Source of the DNA: Alistipes senegalensis
GTDB lineage: Bacteria > Bacillota > Clostridia > Oscillospirales > Ruminococcaceae
Direction of reading: 5' to 3'
Assembly: GCA_023665275.1 (NCBI GenBank)
Contig: JAMPEF010000003.1
Coordinates: 61,730 to 125,729, forward strand
DNA: 64,000 nucleotides
Shown: piece after piece, positions 15,992-25,130 of the stretch
Layout of the letters: each line of letters starts with the position of its first letter
Position numbering within the stretch: the first letter of the stretch is position 1
Translations under genes and position numbers: made by a program
The notes under the pieces: generated by a model
Seen by the model: only the letters and a program-made list of their open reading frames with translations
Database searches by the model: none
Told to the model about the DNA's origin: nothing

Positions 15992-17019
15992 ATATTTTAA
16001 TAGTTTCGCTTACGGAAAAAGGACGCATTTTATCTAGAAAAATTCCTGATTTACTGAGAGATTTTCATAATTTCAAGCGATATTGTTTCCGGAAACATAC
16101 GGACAATTGCGCTGAATCTTTTGACAATTTATCGGAACTTATCGGAAAAAATTTTAATATTTACGACGGCATTATATTTATATGTTCGTGTGGTATTGCA
16201 GTTAGAGTTATTTCGCCGCATATCATATCAAAAGTCACTGACCCTGCTGTTATCGTCATTGACGACAGCGGAAAATTTATCATTCCGGTGTTGTCGGGTC
16301 ATATCGGAGGCGCTAACAGGCTTTCGGAAATTCTTGCCGAAAAACTGAGTGCTATCCCTGTTATAACAACCGCTACCGATACCGGAAGCAGATTCTCTCC
16401 CGATAGTTTTGCTGTAGCAAATAACCTTTTTATTGAAGATATTAAAATTTCAAAAATTATAGCTTCAGAAATACTTGATAATAAAAAAATAGGTCTTAAA
16501 AGCGATTATAAATATATTAATATTCCACCGGAAATAACTTCTGACAAAAATTGCAGTATCGGAATATATATAGGAAACAGTAATATAAAGCCTTTTCCTG
16601 TAACTCTTCGGCTTATCCCGAAAAATATAGTCATCGGGGTGGGGTGCAGACGTGGTACGCCTTGCGGAATTATTGAAAAACGTATTAATGAAAGTCTGAT
16701 TTCTGCCGGAATATCGCCGGAAAGAGTGTCAGGGCTTGCGACTGTTGATATAAAATCCGGAGAAACCGGTATTCTTGAGTATTGTAGAAAGAAAAAAATT
16801 ATTCCGGAGTTCTACAGCGCTGAAGAACTTATGGCGGTGTCGGGCGAGTTTACTTCTTCGGATTTTGTCCGGAAAACTACCGGTGCGGATAATATCTGTG
16901 AACGCAGTGCGGTAAAATCCGGCGGAAGGCTTATTATCGGGAAAAATTCCGGTGAGGGCGTGACCGTTGCAGTGGCTGAAAAAGATTTTATTATTGATTT
17001 TGAGAGGAAAATTTTATGA
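15988..17019 (+). CDS. cbiG: Cobalt-precorrin-5A hydrolase
   Basis: CbiG opens the delta-lactone of cobalt-precorrin-5A and releases the two-carbon fragment, an anaerobic-route step. The N-terminal domain includes DGIIFICSCGIAVRVISPHI and VLSGHIGGANRLSEILAEKL. The C-terminal domain begins near residue 208 (NIVIGVGCRRGTPCGIIEKRI) and contains GLATVDIKSGETG. 343 residues fits a complete two-domain protein. It is coupled by 4-bp overlaps to cbiF and cbiH. Confidence 0.94.
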   Translation: MNILIVSLTEKGRILSRKIPDLLRDFHNFKRYCFRKHTDNCAESFDNLSELIGKNFNIYDGIIFICSCGIAVRVISPHIISKVTDPAVIVIDDSGKFIIPVLSGHIGGANRLSEILAEKLSAIPVITTATDTGSRFSPDSFAVANNLFIEDIKISKIIASEILDNKKIGLKSDYKYINIPPEITSDKNCSIGIYIGNSNIKPFPVTLRLIPKNIVIGVGCRRGTPCGIIEKRINESLISAGISPERVSGLATVDIKSGETGILEYCRKKKIIPEFYSAEELMAVSGEFTSSDFVRKTTGADNICERSAVKSGGRLIIGKNSGEGVTVAVAEKDFIIDFERKIL

Positions 17020-17741
17020 AATTATTTGTTGTGGGGTTCGGAGGCGGAAACCTCCGGAATATGACGTCAGAGGCGGCGGAGGCTATTGCAAAAAGTAAAA
17101 TTATAGTCGGTTATAACGTCTATACGGATTTGATTAAAAAAATTTTTCCGGAAAAAGAATACATTTCAACAGGAATGACAAAGGAAACTGAACGTGTCAG
17201 AATTGCCCTGAATAAAGCCAAAAATGAAGATATCTCAATAGTTTGCAGCGGCGACAGCGGTATTTATGGCATGGCTGGACTTGCACTTGAAATGTCCGTA
17301 AACTATCCGGAAGTGGAAATTGAAATAGTCTCCGGAGTTACGGCGGCGGTCAGCGGAGGTGCGGTACTTGGTGCGCCTCTCACGCATGATTTTGCAGTTA
17401 TAAGCCTTTCTGACCTGCTCACGCCGGCGGAAAAAATTGCCCGTCGCCTGCGTTGTGCATCTGAGGCGGATTTTACAATAGTGCTTTATAATCCGTCGTC
17501 GAAAAAGCGTCCGGACTATCTGAAAAAAGCTTGTGAAATCATGCTTGAATACAAGTCGCCGGAGACGGTCTGTGGTTACGTCCGGAATATCGCCCGTGAC
17601 GGTCAGGAAAGCAGAATTTTAACGCTTGCGGAGCTTGCAGAAACAAGTGTTGATATGTTCACAACGATTTTTATCGGGAACTCCGAAACCAGGGCTATAA
17701 ATGGCAAAATGGTTACGCCGAGGGGGTATGCAGATGTCTGA
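17016..17741 (+). CDS. cbiH: Cobalt-precorrin-3B C17-methyltransferase
   Basis: This 241-residue tetrapyrrole methylase carries out C17 methylation and ring contraction at the cobalt-precorrin-3 stage. It starts LFVVGFGGGNLRNMTSEA and contains VCSGDSGIYGMAGLALE and VSGVTAAVSGGAVLGAPLTHDF, typical for CbiH/CobJ. The gene overlaps cbiG by 4 bp and the following fusion gene by 8 bp. No additional C-terminal nitroreductase-like or iron-sulfur domain is fused, unlike in some relatives. Confidence 0.94.
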   Translation: MKLFVVGFGGGNLRNMTSEAAEAIAKSKIIVGYNVYTDLIKKIFPEKEYISTGMTKETERVRIALNKAKNEDISIVCSGDSGIYGMAGLALEMSVNYPEVEIEIVSGVTAAVSGGAVLGAPLTHDFAVISLSDLLTPAEKIARRLRCASEADFTIVLYNPSSKKRPDYLKKACEIMLEYKSPETVCGYVRNIARDGQESRILTLAELAETSVDMFTTIFIGNSETRAINGKMVTPRGYADV

Positions 17742-19650
17742 AATAATAATATTCGGCGGAACGGCTGAGGGTCGTCGGTTAGCCGAATACTGTGCCGAAA
17801 ATCGCATAAATGCCGACGTCAGCGTGACGACTTCTTACGGTGCGGAACTTCTTCCGGAAAGTCCATACATTAAAAAAATCATCGGAAAAATGGACGAGTT
17901 TCAGATGACAGAACTTTTCAGAAAAAACAAGTACCACTATATAATCGACGCCACGCACCCTTACGCCGTCGAAGTGACAAAAAATATAAAGTCGGCCAGT
18001 ACGGAAATGGGCGGTTATATGCGGATTTTAAGGGAAAATACTGAGCCGTGCGGTACTGTTGCCGACAGTATGAATGATATTGTAAAATTACTTAATCAGA
18101 ATAATAAAACAATTCTTTCAACACTTGGAAGCAAGGAACTTCCGGAACTGACCAAAGTAAAAAATTTCCGTGAGCGCATATGGCTCAGAGTTCTTCCCGC
18201 TGAAAATATAGCCGATTTCTGCGTAAATCTTGGCTATGACAAAAATAAAATCATTCTTGAAAAGGGCGCATTTACTGAAGAACGCAATATCTTTCATATA
18301 AATATAAGCGGTGCAGAAGTTCTTTTAACGAAACAAACCGGCGCTACCGGTGGTTATCCGGAAAAAATTTCCGCCTGTCAGAAGTCCGGAATTGAAATAA
18401 TCACGCTGAAAAGACCCGTTGAAGGGGGATATAGCATGGAATATGTTAAAAATTTAATAAATAAATGTAAAAATAAAATTTATATTGTCGGTACGGGCAT
18501 GGACGGTGCAAAAACTCTGACATATCAGGCGTTTGAAATTATAAAATCCGTTGATATTTTAATAGGTGCAGAACGCATTTTAAAACCGTTTGCGTATCTG
18601 AAAAAGACCGTTTTTACAGAATACAGGACAGAAAAAATAATACAGTATATAAATAATAATCACGGCAAGACAATGGTTGTTTTAATGTCCGGCGACTGTG
18701 GATTTTACAGCGGTGCGGAAAAACTTTCCGGACTGCTTGGCGGTGAGTGTGAGATTATCTGCGGAATTTCAACACCCGTTTATCTATGTTCAAAAATCGG
18801 CAGAAAATGGGAAAATATGAAGTTTATCAGTCTGCACGGCAAGGAAAACAATATAGCCGTGAACGTCATGCAAAATGAACTTTGTTTTTTTCTGATGGGT
18901 GGTGCGATCAGTCCGGAACAGCTATGCGAAAGATTGAATAATTACGGTCTTGAAAATGTAAACGTCTTTATCGGCGAAAATCTCGGCTATCCGAATGAAA
19001 AAATTACGTCCGGAAAGCCTTGTGAAATAATTAATTATAAATCCGTAAATCTTTGTGCCGTAATAATTGAAAATAAAAGTTATATAAAATATATTCCGTC
19101 GGGAATACCAAACAGCGAATTTATCCGGAGTGATATTCCGATGACTAAAGCGGAAATACGTTCTCTTGTCGTTTCTTCCCTGAATATCAGAAAAAAAAGT
19201 GTATGCTGGGATATAGGGTGCGGAACGGGTTCTGTTTCCGTGGAAATGGCTATGAAATGTCCGGACGGTAAAGTTTATTCTTTTGACAGAAAAATTACAG
19301 CTGTTGACCTCACACTTGAAAATTCAAAAAAATTTTCCTGTGATAATATTCAGGCGTCGTGCGTTGTTTTTCCCGACGATATGTCGGACGTACCCGCTCC
19401 GGAATGTGTTTTCATAGGTGGGACGTCCGGAAAACTGCATGAAACAATCAATTTTGTACGTGAAAAAAATCCGTCTGCACGTATAGTCTTAACCGCCGTA
19501 TCACTTGAAACCGTAAGCGAATGTCTTAAATTTCCGGACGCTGAAATAACACAGATTTCAGTTACACGCACCCGAAAAACCAGAAGTCATACGATGATGT
19601 CGGCGGAAAATCCCGTATTTATTGTGAGGCTGAAACCATGCGGAGAATAA
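17734..19650 (+). CDS. cbiJ-cbiE-cbiT: CbiJ-CbiE-CbiT triple-fusion corrin enzyme
   Basis: One 638-residue frame joins three enzymes. Residues 1-245 are precorrin-6A reductase (IIIFGGTAEGRRLAEYCAEN; IIDATHPYAVEVTKNI). Residues about 247-440 are the C5-methyltransferase CbiE (IYIVGTGMDGAKTLTYQAFE; VLMSGDCGFYSGAEKL). Residues about 470-638 are the C15-methyltransferase/decarboxylase CbiT (MTKAEIRSLVVSSL; WDIGCGTGSVSVEMA). CbiE-CbiT fusion (CobL-like) is common; adding CbiJ in front is less usual. An in-frame ATG at 17701 exists, but ATG 17734 follows AGGGGGT and gives the normal reductase start. No stop or frameshift interrupts the joins. Confidence 0.92.
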   Translation: MSEIIIFGGTAEGRRLAEYCAENRINADVSVTTSYGAELLPESPYIKKIIGKMDEFQMTELFRKNKYHYIIDATHPYAVEVTKNIKSASTEMGGYMRILRENTEPCGTVADSMNDIVKLLNQNNKTILSTLGSKELPELTKVKNFRERIWLRVLPAENIADFCVNLGYDKNKIILEKGAFTEERNIFHINISGAEVLLTKQTGATGGYPEKISACQKSGIEIITLKRPVEGGYSMEYVKNLINKCKNKIYIVGTGMDGAKTLTYQAFEIIKSVDILIGAERILKPFAYLKKTVFTEYRTEKIIQYINNNHGKTMVVLMSGDCGFYSGAEKLSGLLGGECEIICGISTPVYLCSKIGRKWENMKFISLHGKENNIAVNVMQNELCFFLMGGAISPEQLCERLNNYGLENVNVFIGENLGYPNEKITSGKPCEIINYKSVNLCAVIIENKSYIKYIPSGIPNSEFIRSDIPMTKAEIRSLVVSSLNIRKKSVCWDIGCGTGSVSVEMAMKCPDGKVYSFDRKITAVDLTLENSKKFSCDNIQASCVVFPDDMSDVPAPECVFIGGTSGKLHETINFVREKNPSARIVLTAVSLETVSECLKFPDAEITQISVTRTRKTRSHTMMSAENPVFIVRLKPCGE

Positions 19651-20954
19651 TTATCGCCGGTACACATAGCGGTTGCGGAAAAACTACTGTTACGTGTGCG
19701 ATACTTTCGGCGATGGTGGTGCGTGGGTTGAAAGTTTCGTCATTCAAGTGTGGCTGTGATTATATAGACCCTATGTTCCATGAACAGATTATCTGCGTAA
19801 AATCGCATAATCTGGACAGTTTTTTCTGTGACGTCGATACACTGAAAAATATACTTCATGAAAACGGAAAAAATAGCGATATATCGGTAATTGAGGGCGT
19901 TATGGGATTCTATGACGGCGTGAATGGTTCAGGGTCAGCGCACTCTGTCTCTGAAATAACTGAAACGCCGGTTATTCTTGTCATCGACTGTAAAGGTATG
20001 AGCGATTCAATCGGGGCTGTAATCAGCGGATTTCTGCACTATAAGCCGAACCGGATTACTGGAATTATTTTCAATCGTCTGCCTGAAAAGCTGATACCGC
20101 TTGCGGAAAAAATCTGTCAGGAACTCGGTACGGAATATTTAGGACGTATGCCGGTACATTCTTACAGTATTGCAAGCCGACATCTCGGACTTGTCACGGC
20201 GGAGGAAATTTCCGATATTAAGGAAAAAATACATCTTACCGGTGAACTTGCTGAAAAAAATATCATGATTGACAGAATACTTGAAATTTCAGACAATATA
20301 TTTCCGGAATACAATAAAATAAAAATAAATAAAATCGGAAATCCGGTCATTGCGATTGCACGTGATAAGGCATTCTGCTTTATTTATCGGGATAATATTG
20401 AAATTCTTGAAAAAATGGGCTGTAAAATAGAATATTTTTCGCCCATGAATGACGGAAAAATTCCGGAAAATGCCGACGGTCTTATTTTATATGGAGGTTA
20501 TCCGGAACTCTATGCGGAAAAACTTTCCGGAAACGTTTCAATGATTGATTCAGTGAGAAAGGCTGTAAATAGCGGAATACCGGTTATTGCAGAGTGCGGT
20601 GGCTTTATGTATCTGCACGAATTTATAGATAATTTTTCTATGGTCGGTGTGTTAGACGGTATGGCATATAGGACGGATAAATTACAACGTTTCGGCTATA
20701 TTACGCTTAAATCTGATAATGAAAGTCTTCTTTTCCGTGCAGGCGGAAAAATTCCGGCGCATGAATTTCACTACTGGGACACCACTAACAACGGCGATTC
20801 TCTCACGGCTGAAAAATCTGATGGCAGAAACTGGAAATGTGTCGTCTGTACAAAAAATATGTATGCCGGATTTCCGCATATATATTTTTATTCGGATATT
20901 GAAACCGCTGAACGCTTTGTTAAAAAGTGTATGGAGTACGGAGGTAAAAAATGA
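19638..20954 (+). CDS. cbiA: Cobyrinate a,c-diamide synthase
   Basis: CbiA amidates the a and c carboxylates of cobyrinate using glutamine and ATP. The N-terminal P-loop domain starts AGTHSGCGKTTVTCAILSAM and continues with FKCGCDYIDPMFHEQI. The C-terminal class I glutamine amidotransferase domain has the catalytic Cys in IPVIAECGGFMYLHEFI and a C-terminal HEFHYWD. 438 residues is slightly short but complete. It overlaps the preceding fusion by 13 bp. Confidence 0.95.
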   Translation: MRRIIIAGTHSGCGKTTVTCAILSAMVVRGLKVSSFKCGCDYIDPMFHEQIICVKSHNLDSFFCDVDTLKNILHENGKNSDISVIEGVMGFYDGVNGSGSAHSVSEITETPVILVIDCKGMSDSIGAVISGFLHYKPNRITGIIFNRLPEKLIPLAEKICQELGTEYLGRMPVHSYSIASRHLGLVTAEEISDIKEKIHLTGELAEKNIMIDRILEISDNIFPEYNKIKINKIGNPVIAIARDKAFCFIYRDNIEILEKMGCKIEYFSPMNDGKIPENADGLILYGGYPELYAEKLSGNVSMIDSVRKAVNSGIPVIAECGGFMYLHEFIDNFSMVGVLDGMAYRTDKLQRFGYITLKSDNESLLFRAGGKIPAHEFHYWDTTNNGDSLTAEKSDGRNWKCVVCTKNMYAGFPHIYFYSDIETAERFVKKCMEYGGKK

Positions 20955-22000
20955 AAAGAATTTCTGAAATAAAATCACCGGAAAAACTTCCGGCGGAACT
21001 CTCAAAAAAACAGTGGGACAGCATAGCCAAACCACTTGGAAGTTTCGGCTTGCTTGAAAGTTTTGTACAGAAAATAGCAGCAATTCAGGGAACACCCAAT
21101 GTAGATATTTCAAAAAGAGCTGTGGTGGTCATGTGCGCTGATAACGGCGTTGTCAGTGAGGGAGTAACTCAGACCGGAAGTGAAGTCACGGCGATAAGTT
21201 CCGTGGCAATAGCGGAGGGGCGTTCAAACATAAACGCACTTGCGGAGGCATACGGGGCGGAAGTTTTCACCGTGGACGTGGGCATAAAATCAGACGTTGA
21301 AAGTCCGTTTATTTTAAATAGAAAAATATCCCACGGAACACAGAATATAGCTGAAAAACCGGCTATGTCAACCGGTCAGGCGGTGCAGGCTGTATGCGTC
21401 GGAATGGACATAGTCAGGGAACTGAAAAAACAGGACATGAAAATAATTGTCACCGGTGAAATGGGTATAGGCAACACTACCACCGCAAGTGCGGTATCTG
21501 CAACACTTCTTGGCGTTCCGGCTGAGGAGGTCACCGGACGTGGAGCAGGTCTCACTGCGGCGGGACTTGAAAGAAAAATTTCCGTCATAAAAAGGGCGAT
21601 TGACGTTAATAAACCGGATAAAAACAACCCTCTTGATGTGCTGTCGAAAGTCGGTGGTTACGACATAGCAGGAATGACCGGTCTTTTTCTTGGCGGTGCG
21701 GTCTATGGCGTTCCGATAGTGATTGATGGTGTAATATCGGCGGTTTCAGCGGAGCTTGCCTGTAAAATGAACCCGATATGTGCCGATTATATGCTTGCCG
21801 GACACGTTTCCGGAGAACCGGCAGGAATAAAACTTCTGGAGTCAATCGGACTGAAAGCCGTCATAAATGCAGGTTTGCGACTGGGAGAGGGTACGGGCGG
21901 AATAATGCTTCTGCCGTTGCTGGACGGCGCTTTAGCACTGTACAGGAATGCCCATAGATTCGACGATACCGGAATAGAAAGGTACATGGAACTAAAATGA
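20951..22000 (+). CDS. cobT: Nicotinate-nucleotide-dimethylbenzimidazole phosphoribosyltransferase
   Basis: CobT activates the lower-ligand base as its alpha-ribotide, starting nucleotide-loop assembly. Conserved stretches are QWDSIAKPLGSFGLLE, VVVMCADNGVVSEGVTQTG, GEMGIGNTTTASAV and the C-terminal NAGLRLGEGTGGIMLLPLL, which contains the catalytic Glu. 349 residues is typical. No DMB biosynthesis genes (bza or bluB) are in the window, so the base may be salvaged or made elsewhere. The ATGA overlap couples it to cbiA. Confidence 0.96.
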   Translation: MKRISEIKSPEKLPAELSKKQWDSIAKPLGSFGLLESFVQKIAAIQGTPNVDISKRAVVVMCADNGVVSEGVTQTGSEVTAISSVAIAEGRSNINALAEAYGAEVFTVDVGIKSDVESPFILNRKISHGTQNIAEKPAMSTGQAVQAVCVGMDIVRELKKQDMKIIVTGEMGIGNTTTASAVSATLLGVPAEEVTGRGAGLTAAGLERKISVIKRAIDVNKPDKNNPLDVLSKVGGYDIAGMTGLFLGGAVYGVPIVIDGVISAVSAELACKMNPICADYMLAGHVSGEPAGIKLLESIGLKAVINAGLRLGEGTGGIMLLPLLDGALALYRNAHRFDDTGIERYMELK

Positions 22001-22515
22001 TTACTCTTGTTACAGGCGGTTCAAAGTGCGGTAAATCGGCATTTGCAGAAAAAATAACCGGAAATTTTCAGGGTCGGAAGTACTACATTGCTACCATGCA
22101 GCCTTACGGTGACGAGGCTTTCAGAACTATTGAACGTCACCGGAAAATGCGTGCTGGCAAGGGATTTGAAACAATAGAAAAATACACCAATTTGCACGAA
22201 ATAAATTTCACGGAGAGGGGAGCGGTGCTTCTGGAATGCATGGGCAATCTTTGTGCAAATGAAATGTTTCAAGAAAAAATTGTTAATCCTGTTGACAAAA
22301 TAGTTGACGATATAAAATATCTTGAAAAAATTTCTGAAAGACTTGTGATTGTAACTAACGAGGTCGGGGCGGACGGCATCAGATACGCTCCTGAGACTAT
22401 GGCGTATATTTCACATATGGCGGAAATTAACCGAAATATAGCCGGATTTGCGGAAAACGTCATAGAGTGCGTTTATGGTATTCCGGTGCTTCTGAAAGGG
22501 GGATTGAATTGTTAA
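21997..22515 (+). CDS. cobU: Adenosylcobinamide kinase/adenosylcobinamide-phosphate guanylyltransferase
   Basis: This 172-residue bifunctional enzyme phosphorylates cobinamide and attaches GMP. The P-loop is LVTGGSKCGKSAFAEKI at the N-terminus. IERHRKMRAGKGFETIE contains the His that forms the GMP adduct in CobU, and TNEVGADGIRYAPETMAYI is the conserved C-terminal portion. It is complete and looks active. It overlaps cobT by 4 bp and cobS by 7 bp. A second, shorter CobU-like gene lies at 23276. Confidence 0.92.
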   Translation: MITLVTGGSKCGKSAFAEKITGNFQGRKYYIATMQPYGDEAFRTIERHRKMRAGKGFETIEKYTNLHEINFTERGAVLLECMGNLCANEMFQEKIVNPVDKIVDDIKYLEKISERLVIVTNEVGADGIRYAPETMAYISHMAEINRNIAGFAENVIECVYGIPVLLKGGLNC

Positions 22516-23279
22516 AATCTATGTTTTCGGCGTTCCTGATGTATTCCAGAATACCCGTCCCGTCAGTTGAATGGAAAGAGGAAAATCGCCGTTTTTCGCT
22601 ATGCTTTTTCCCTATAATAGGGGCTGTAATCGGAGCGCTGTACATGGCATGGCGGTTTGTCAGCTTGAAATTCGGTCTTAATGAACTTCTCACGGGAGCA
22701 GGTGCGGCGGTCGTGCCGGTGCTGGTCACGGGTGGAATACATCTTGATGGTTTCTGTGACGTCAGCGACGCAAAAGCGTCATACGGCAACACGGAAAAAC
22801 GCCTTGAAATAATGAAAGATTCTCACATAGGAGCGTTTGCAGTAATTAATTTAATTATTTATTTTATTTTGCAGACAGCGTTATTTTCACAGGTCCAGAA
22901 TTGGCATACTACCGGAATTATTGCCGTCGGATTTGTTTTGTCACGGGCTTTAAGCGGTTTGACAGCAGTAACTTTCCGAACAGCAAAAAAAACTGGTTCT
23001 TTGCAGGATTTTACGGAAACAGCACACAAACAAATAACGATAATAGTTTTAACAATAATTGTGGTTATATGTTGCGGAGTAATGATTTTTTTTGATATAT
23101 TTTCCGGAATTATATGTGTGATTTCAATCATATTCATGGCGATGTATTATAAAAAGTTTTCATATGGAACTTTTGGCGGAATAACCGGTGATTTATCGGG
23201 GTGGTTTCTGCAAATGTGCGAAATTACAACGCTTGCCGGAGCAGTTGCCGGTGAGGTACTGGAGGGGGTAATAAAATGA
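22509..23279 (+). CDS. cobS: Adenosylcobinamide-GDP ribazoletransferase (cobalamin synthase)
   Basis: CobS is a polytopic membrane enzyme joining adenosylcobinamide-GDP to alpha-ribazole. The start region MFSAFLMYSRIPVP and the conserved GGIHLDGFCDVSDAKASYGNTEKRLEIMKDSHIGAFAV (Mg-binding Asp cluster, around residues 75-110) are clear, followed by several hydrophobic helices. The start is probably TTG at 22509, six bases after AAGGGGG, rather than ATG 22521. The longer frame back to 22467 lies wholly inside cobU and is unlikely to be used. Confidence 0.93.
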   Translation: MLKSMFSAFLMYSRIPVPSVEWKEENRRFSLCFFPIIGAVIGALYMAWRFVSLKFGLNELLTGAGAAVVPVLVTGGIHLDGFCDVSDAKASYGNTEKRLEIMKDSHIGAFAVINLIIYFILQTALFSQVQNWHTTGIIAVGFVLSRALSGLTAVTFRTAKKTGSLQDFTETAHKQITIIVLTIIVVICCGVMIFFDIFSGIICVISIIFMAMYYKKFSYGTFGGITGDLSGWFLQMCEITTLAGAVAGEVLEGVIK

Positions 23280-23611
23280 TATTCGTGACCGGCGGAGCGT
23301 ATCAGGGAAAAAAAGATTTTGCTTTAAAATATTTTGAAAATTATAATATCATAAATAATTATAATATGATTATTAAAAATCTTATTTCAGAAAATATTGA
23401 CCCTGTAAAATATACTGAAAATATTATTTATCAAAATAAAGATATTATAATCATTATGGACGAAATAGGCTGTGGGATAGTTCCTGTTGACCGTGAGGAG
23501 CGTTTTTGGCGTGAAATGTGTGGAAAATGCGGTTGTATCATTGCTAAAAATGCTGATGTTGTAGTAAGGGTAACGTGCGGAATCGGCACGGCGATAAAGG
23601 GGGAACTATGA
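23276..23611 (+). CDS. Second, short CobU-like protein
   Basis: This 111-residue protein has a P-loop-like start IFVTGGAYQGKKDFALKY and a C-terminal part MDEIGCGIVPVDREERFWREMCGKCGCIIAKNADVVVRV, which matches the NEVGxGIVP and ADxVxxVxxGI regions of CobU. The central segment containing the guanylylated His is missing. It may be a kinase-only protein, a GTP sensor or a partner for the full CobU at 21997. It overlaps cobS and cobC by 4 bp each. Codon use is unusually rich in AAT/ATT/AAA over residues 20-65. Confidence 0.75.
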   Translation: MIFVTGGAYQGKKDFALKYFENYNIINNYNMIIKNLISENIDPVKYTENIIYQNKDIIIIMDEIGCGIVPVDREERFWREMCGKCGCIIAKNADVVVRVTCGIGTAIKGEL

Positions 23612-24165
23612 TTGTGAATTTAATCCGGCATGGCAAAACTGCCGGAAATATAGGCAAAAAATACATTGGCACAACCGACGAGCCATTATGTCCGGAGGGT
23701 ATTTCCGAAATTAAAAAAAATGACTATCCGGTGTGCGATATGGTCGTTGTAAGTCCGATGCGGAGGTGTATTCAAACCGCTGAAATTATTTATCCGGACA
23801 GGAAAATAATTGTCCGGGATGGTTTCAAAGAGTGCGATTTTGGTGATTTTGAGGGAAAAAATTACCGTGAACTTTCCGGAAACCCTGAATATCAGATGTG
23901 GATTGACAGCAACGGGACGGGGACTTTTCCAAACGGTGAAAATCCGGAAAATTTCCGTAAAAGATGCACTGAAACTTTTCTTGAAATAGTTGAAAAATAT
24001 AATAATATTGTCCTGTCAATTATTGTACACGGAGGTACTATAATGGCGATAATGTCTGAATTATCTGTACCACATAAAGATTTTTTTGACTGGCACGTAA
24101 AAAACGGCAGAGGCTTTACCATAGAATACTTTTCTCGAAAAATAGCCGTTCTGGAGGAAATATGA
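23608..24165 (+). CDS. cobC: Alpha-ribazole phosphatase, histidine phosphatase family
   Basis: This 185-residue histidine phosphatase removes the 5'-phosphate of alpha-ribazole phosphate or adenosylcobalamin phosphate. NLIRHGKTAGNIGKKYIG holds the phospho-accepting RHG motif, VVSPMRRCIQTAEII and the late IIVHGGTIMAIM complete the active site. The context among cobS and cbiB favours the CobC role over other phosphatases. An in-frame ATG at 23575 lies inside the previous gene; ATG 23608 follows AAAGGGGG. Confidence 0.9.
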   Translation: MIVNLIRHGKTAGNIGKKYIGTTDEPLCPEGISEIKKNDYPVCDMVVVSPMRRCIQTAEIIYPDRKIIVRDGFKECDFGDFEGKNYRELSGNPEYQMWIDSNGTGTFPNGENPENFRKRCTETFLEIVEKYNNIVLSIIVHGGTIMAIMSELSVPHKDFFDWHVKNGRGFTIEYFSRKIAVLEEI

Positions 24166-25130
24166 AGTTTATAATTTTGATTTTTCCTATGATTTTTGGT
24201 TTTATAATTGACTGCATTCTTGGCGACCCGTACCACCTACCACACCCGATACGTGTGATAGGAAATTTTATATCAGCAACGGAAAAGTGGGTTCGTCGCA
24301 TTATGCCGGAAAATTTGCGTTTCGGCGGAGTAATTCTTGCACTGATGACAATATTTTTTACTGTAAGTATTACGTTAATAATTTTATTTTTTTCATATAA
24401 GAATAATATTTTAATTGGATTATTAATAGAAAGTATTATGTGCTATTATATGATTGCGTCTAAATGTCTTAAAAAAGAAAGCATGAAAGTTTATAAGGCA
24501 ATTTCAGAAAAAAATGTTAAAAAAGCAAGGGAAGCGGTTTCGATGATAGTCGGGCGAGATACGGAAAACCTCGATAAATCGGGAATAATCAGAGCCACCG
24601 TGGAGACGGTCGCCGAAAACACTTCCGACGGCGTGACCGCTCCGATAATGTATATTTCGGCATTCGGGGCGATTGGCGGATTTTTTTATAAGGCGGTCAA
24701 TACGATGGATTCGATGATAGGCTACACAAACGAAAAATACGCCGATATAGGACGTTTTGCGGCGAAATTAGATGATTTGCTGAATTTTATTCCGTCAAGA
24801 ATAACGGCTCTTGTCATGATTTTTTCAGCGTATATTCTCGGGTTTGACGGCAAAAACGCTCTCAAAATATGGCGGCGTGACCGTCGAAATCATGCAAGCC
24901 CGAACTCCGCACAAACGGAGGCGGTTTGTGCCGGTGCGCTGGGAGTACGGCTCGGCGGCGATGCCTATTATTTCGGAAAACTACACAAAAAGCAGTTTAT
25001 AGGTGATAATATACGTAATATTGAAAATGAAGATATTGTGTATGTAAATAAATTAATGTATATGACATCTTTTATAACACTTATTATTGGAACTGTTTTC
25101 AGGGCGGCAGTCTGGGGGGCGATTTTATGA
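24162..25130 (+). CDS. cbiB: Adenosylcobinamide-phosphate synthase
   Basis: CbiB attaches aminopropanol (or its phosphate) to adenosylcobyric acid at the membrane. This 322-residue protein has multiple hydrophobic stretches and the conserved DCILGDPYHLPHPIRVIGNFIS near the N-terminus, IVGRDTENLDKSGIIRATVETVAENTSDGVTAP near residue 130, and NTMDSMIGYTNEKY. It overlaps cobC and cobD by 4 bp. The adjacent threonine-phosphate decarboxylase supplies its substrate. Confidence 0.95.
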   Translation: MKFIILIFPMIFGFIIDCILGDPYHLPHPIRVIGNFISATEKWVRRIMPENLRFGGVILALMTIFFTVSITLIILFFSYKNNILIGLLIESIMCYYMIASKCLKKESMKVYKAISEKNVKKAREAVSMIVGRDTENLDKSGIIRATVETVAENTSDGVTAPIMYISAFGAIGGFFYKAVNTMDSMIGYTNEKYADIGRFAAKLDDLLNFIPSRITALVMIFSAYILGFDGKNALKIWRRDRRNHASPNSAQTEAVCAGALGVRLGGDAYYFGKLHKKQFIGDNIRNIENEDIVYVNKLMYMTSFITLIIGTVFRAAVWGAIL

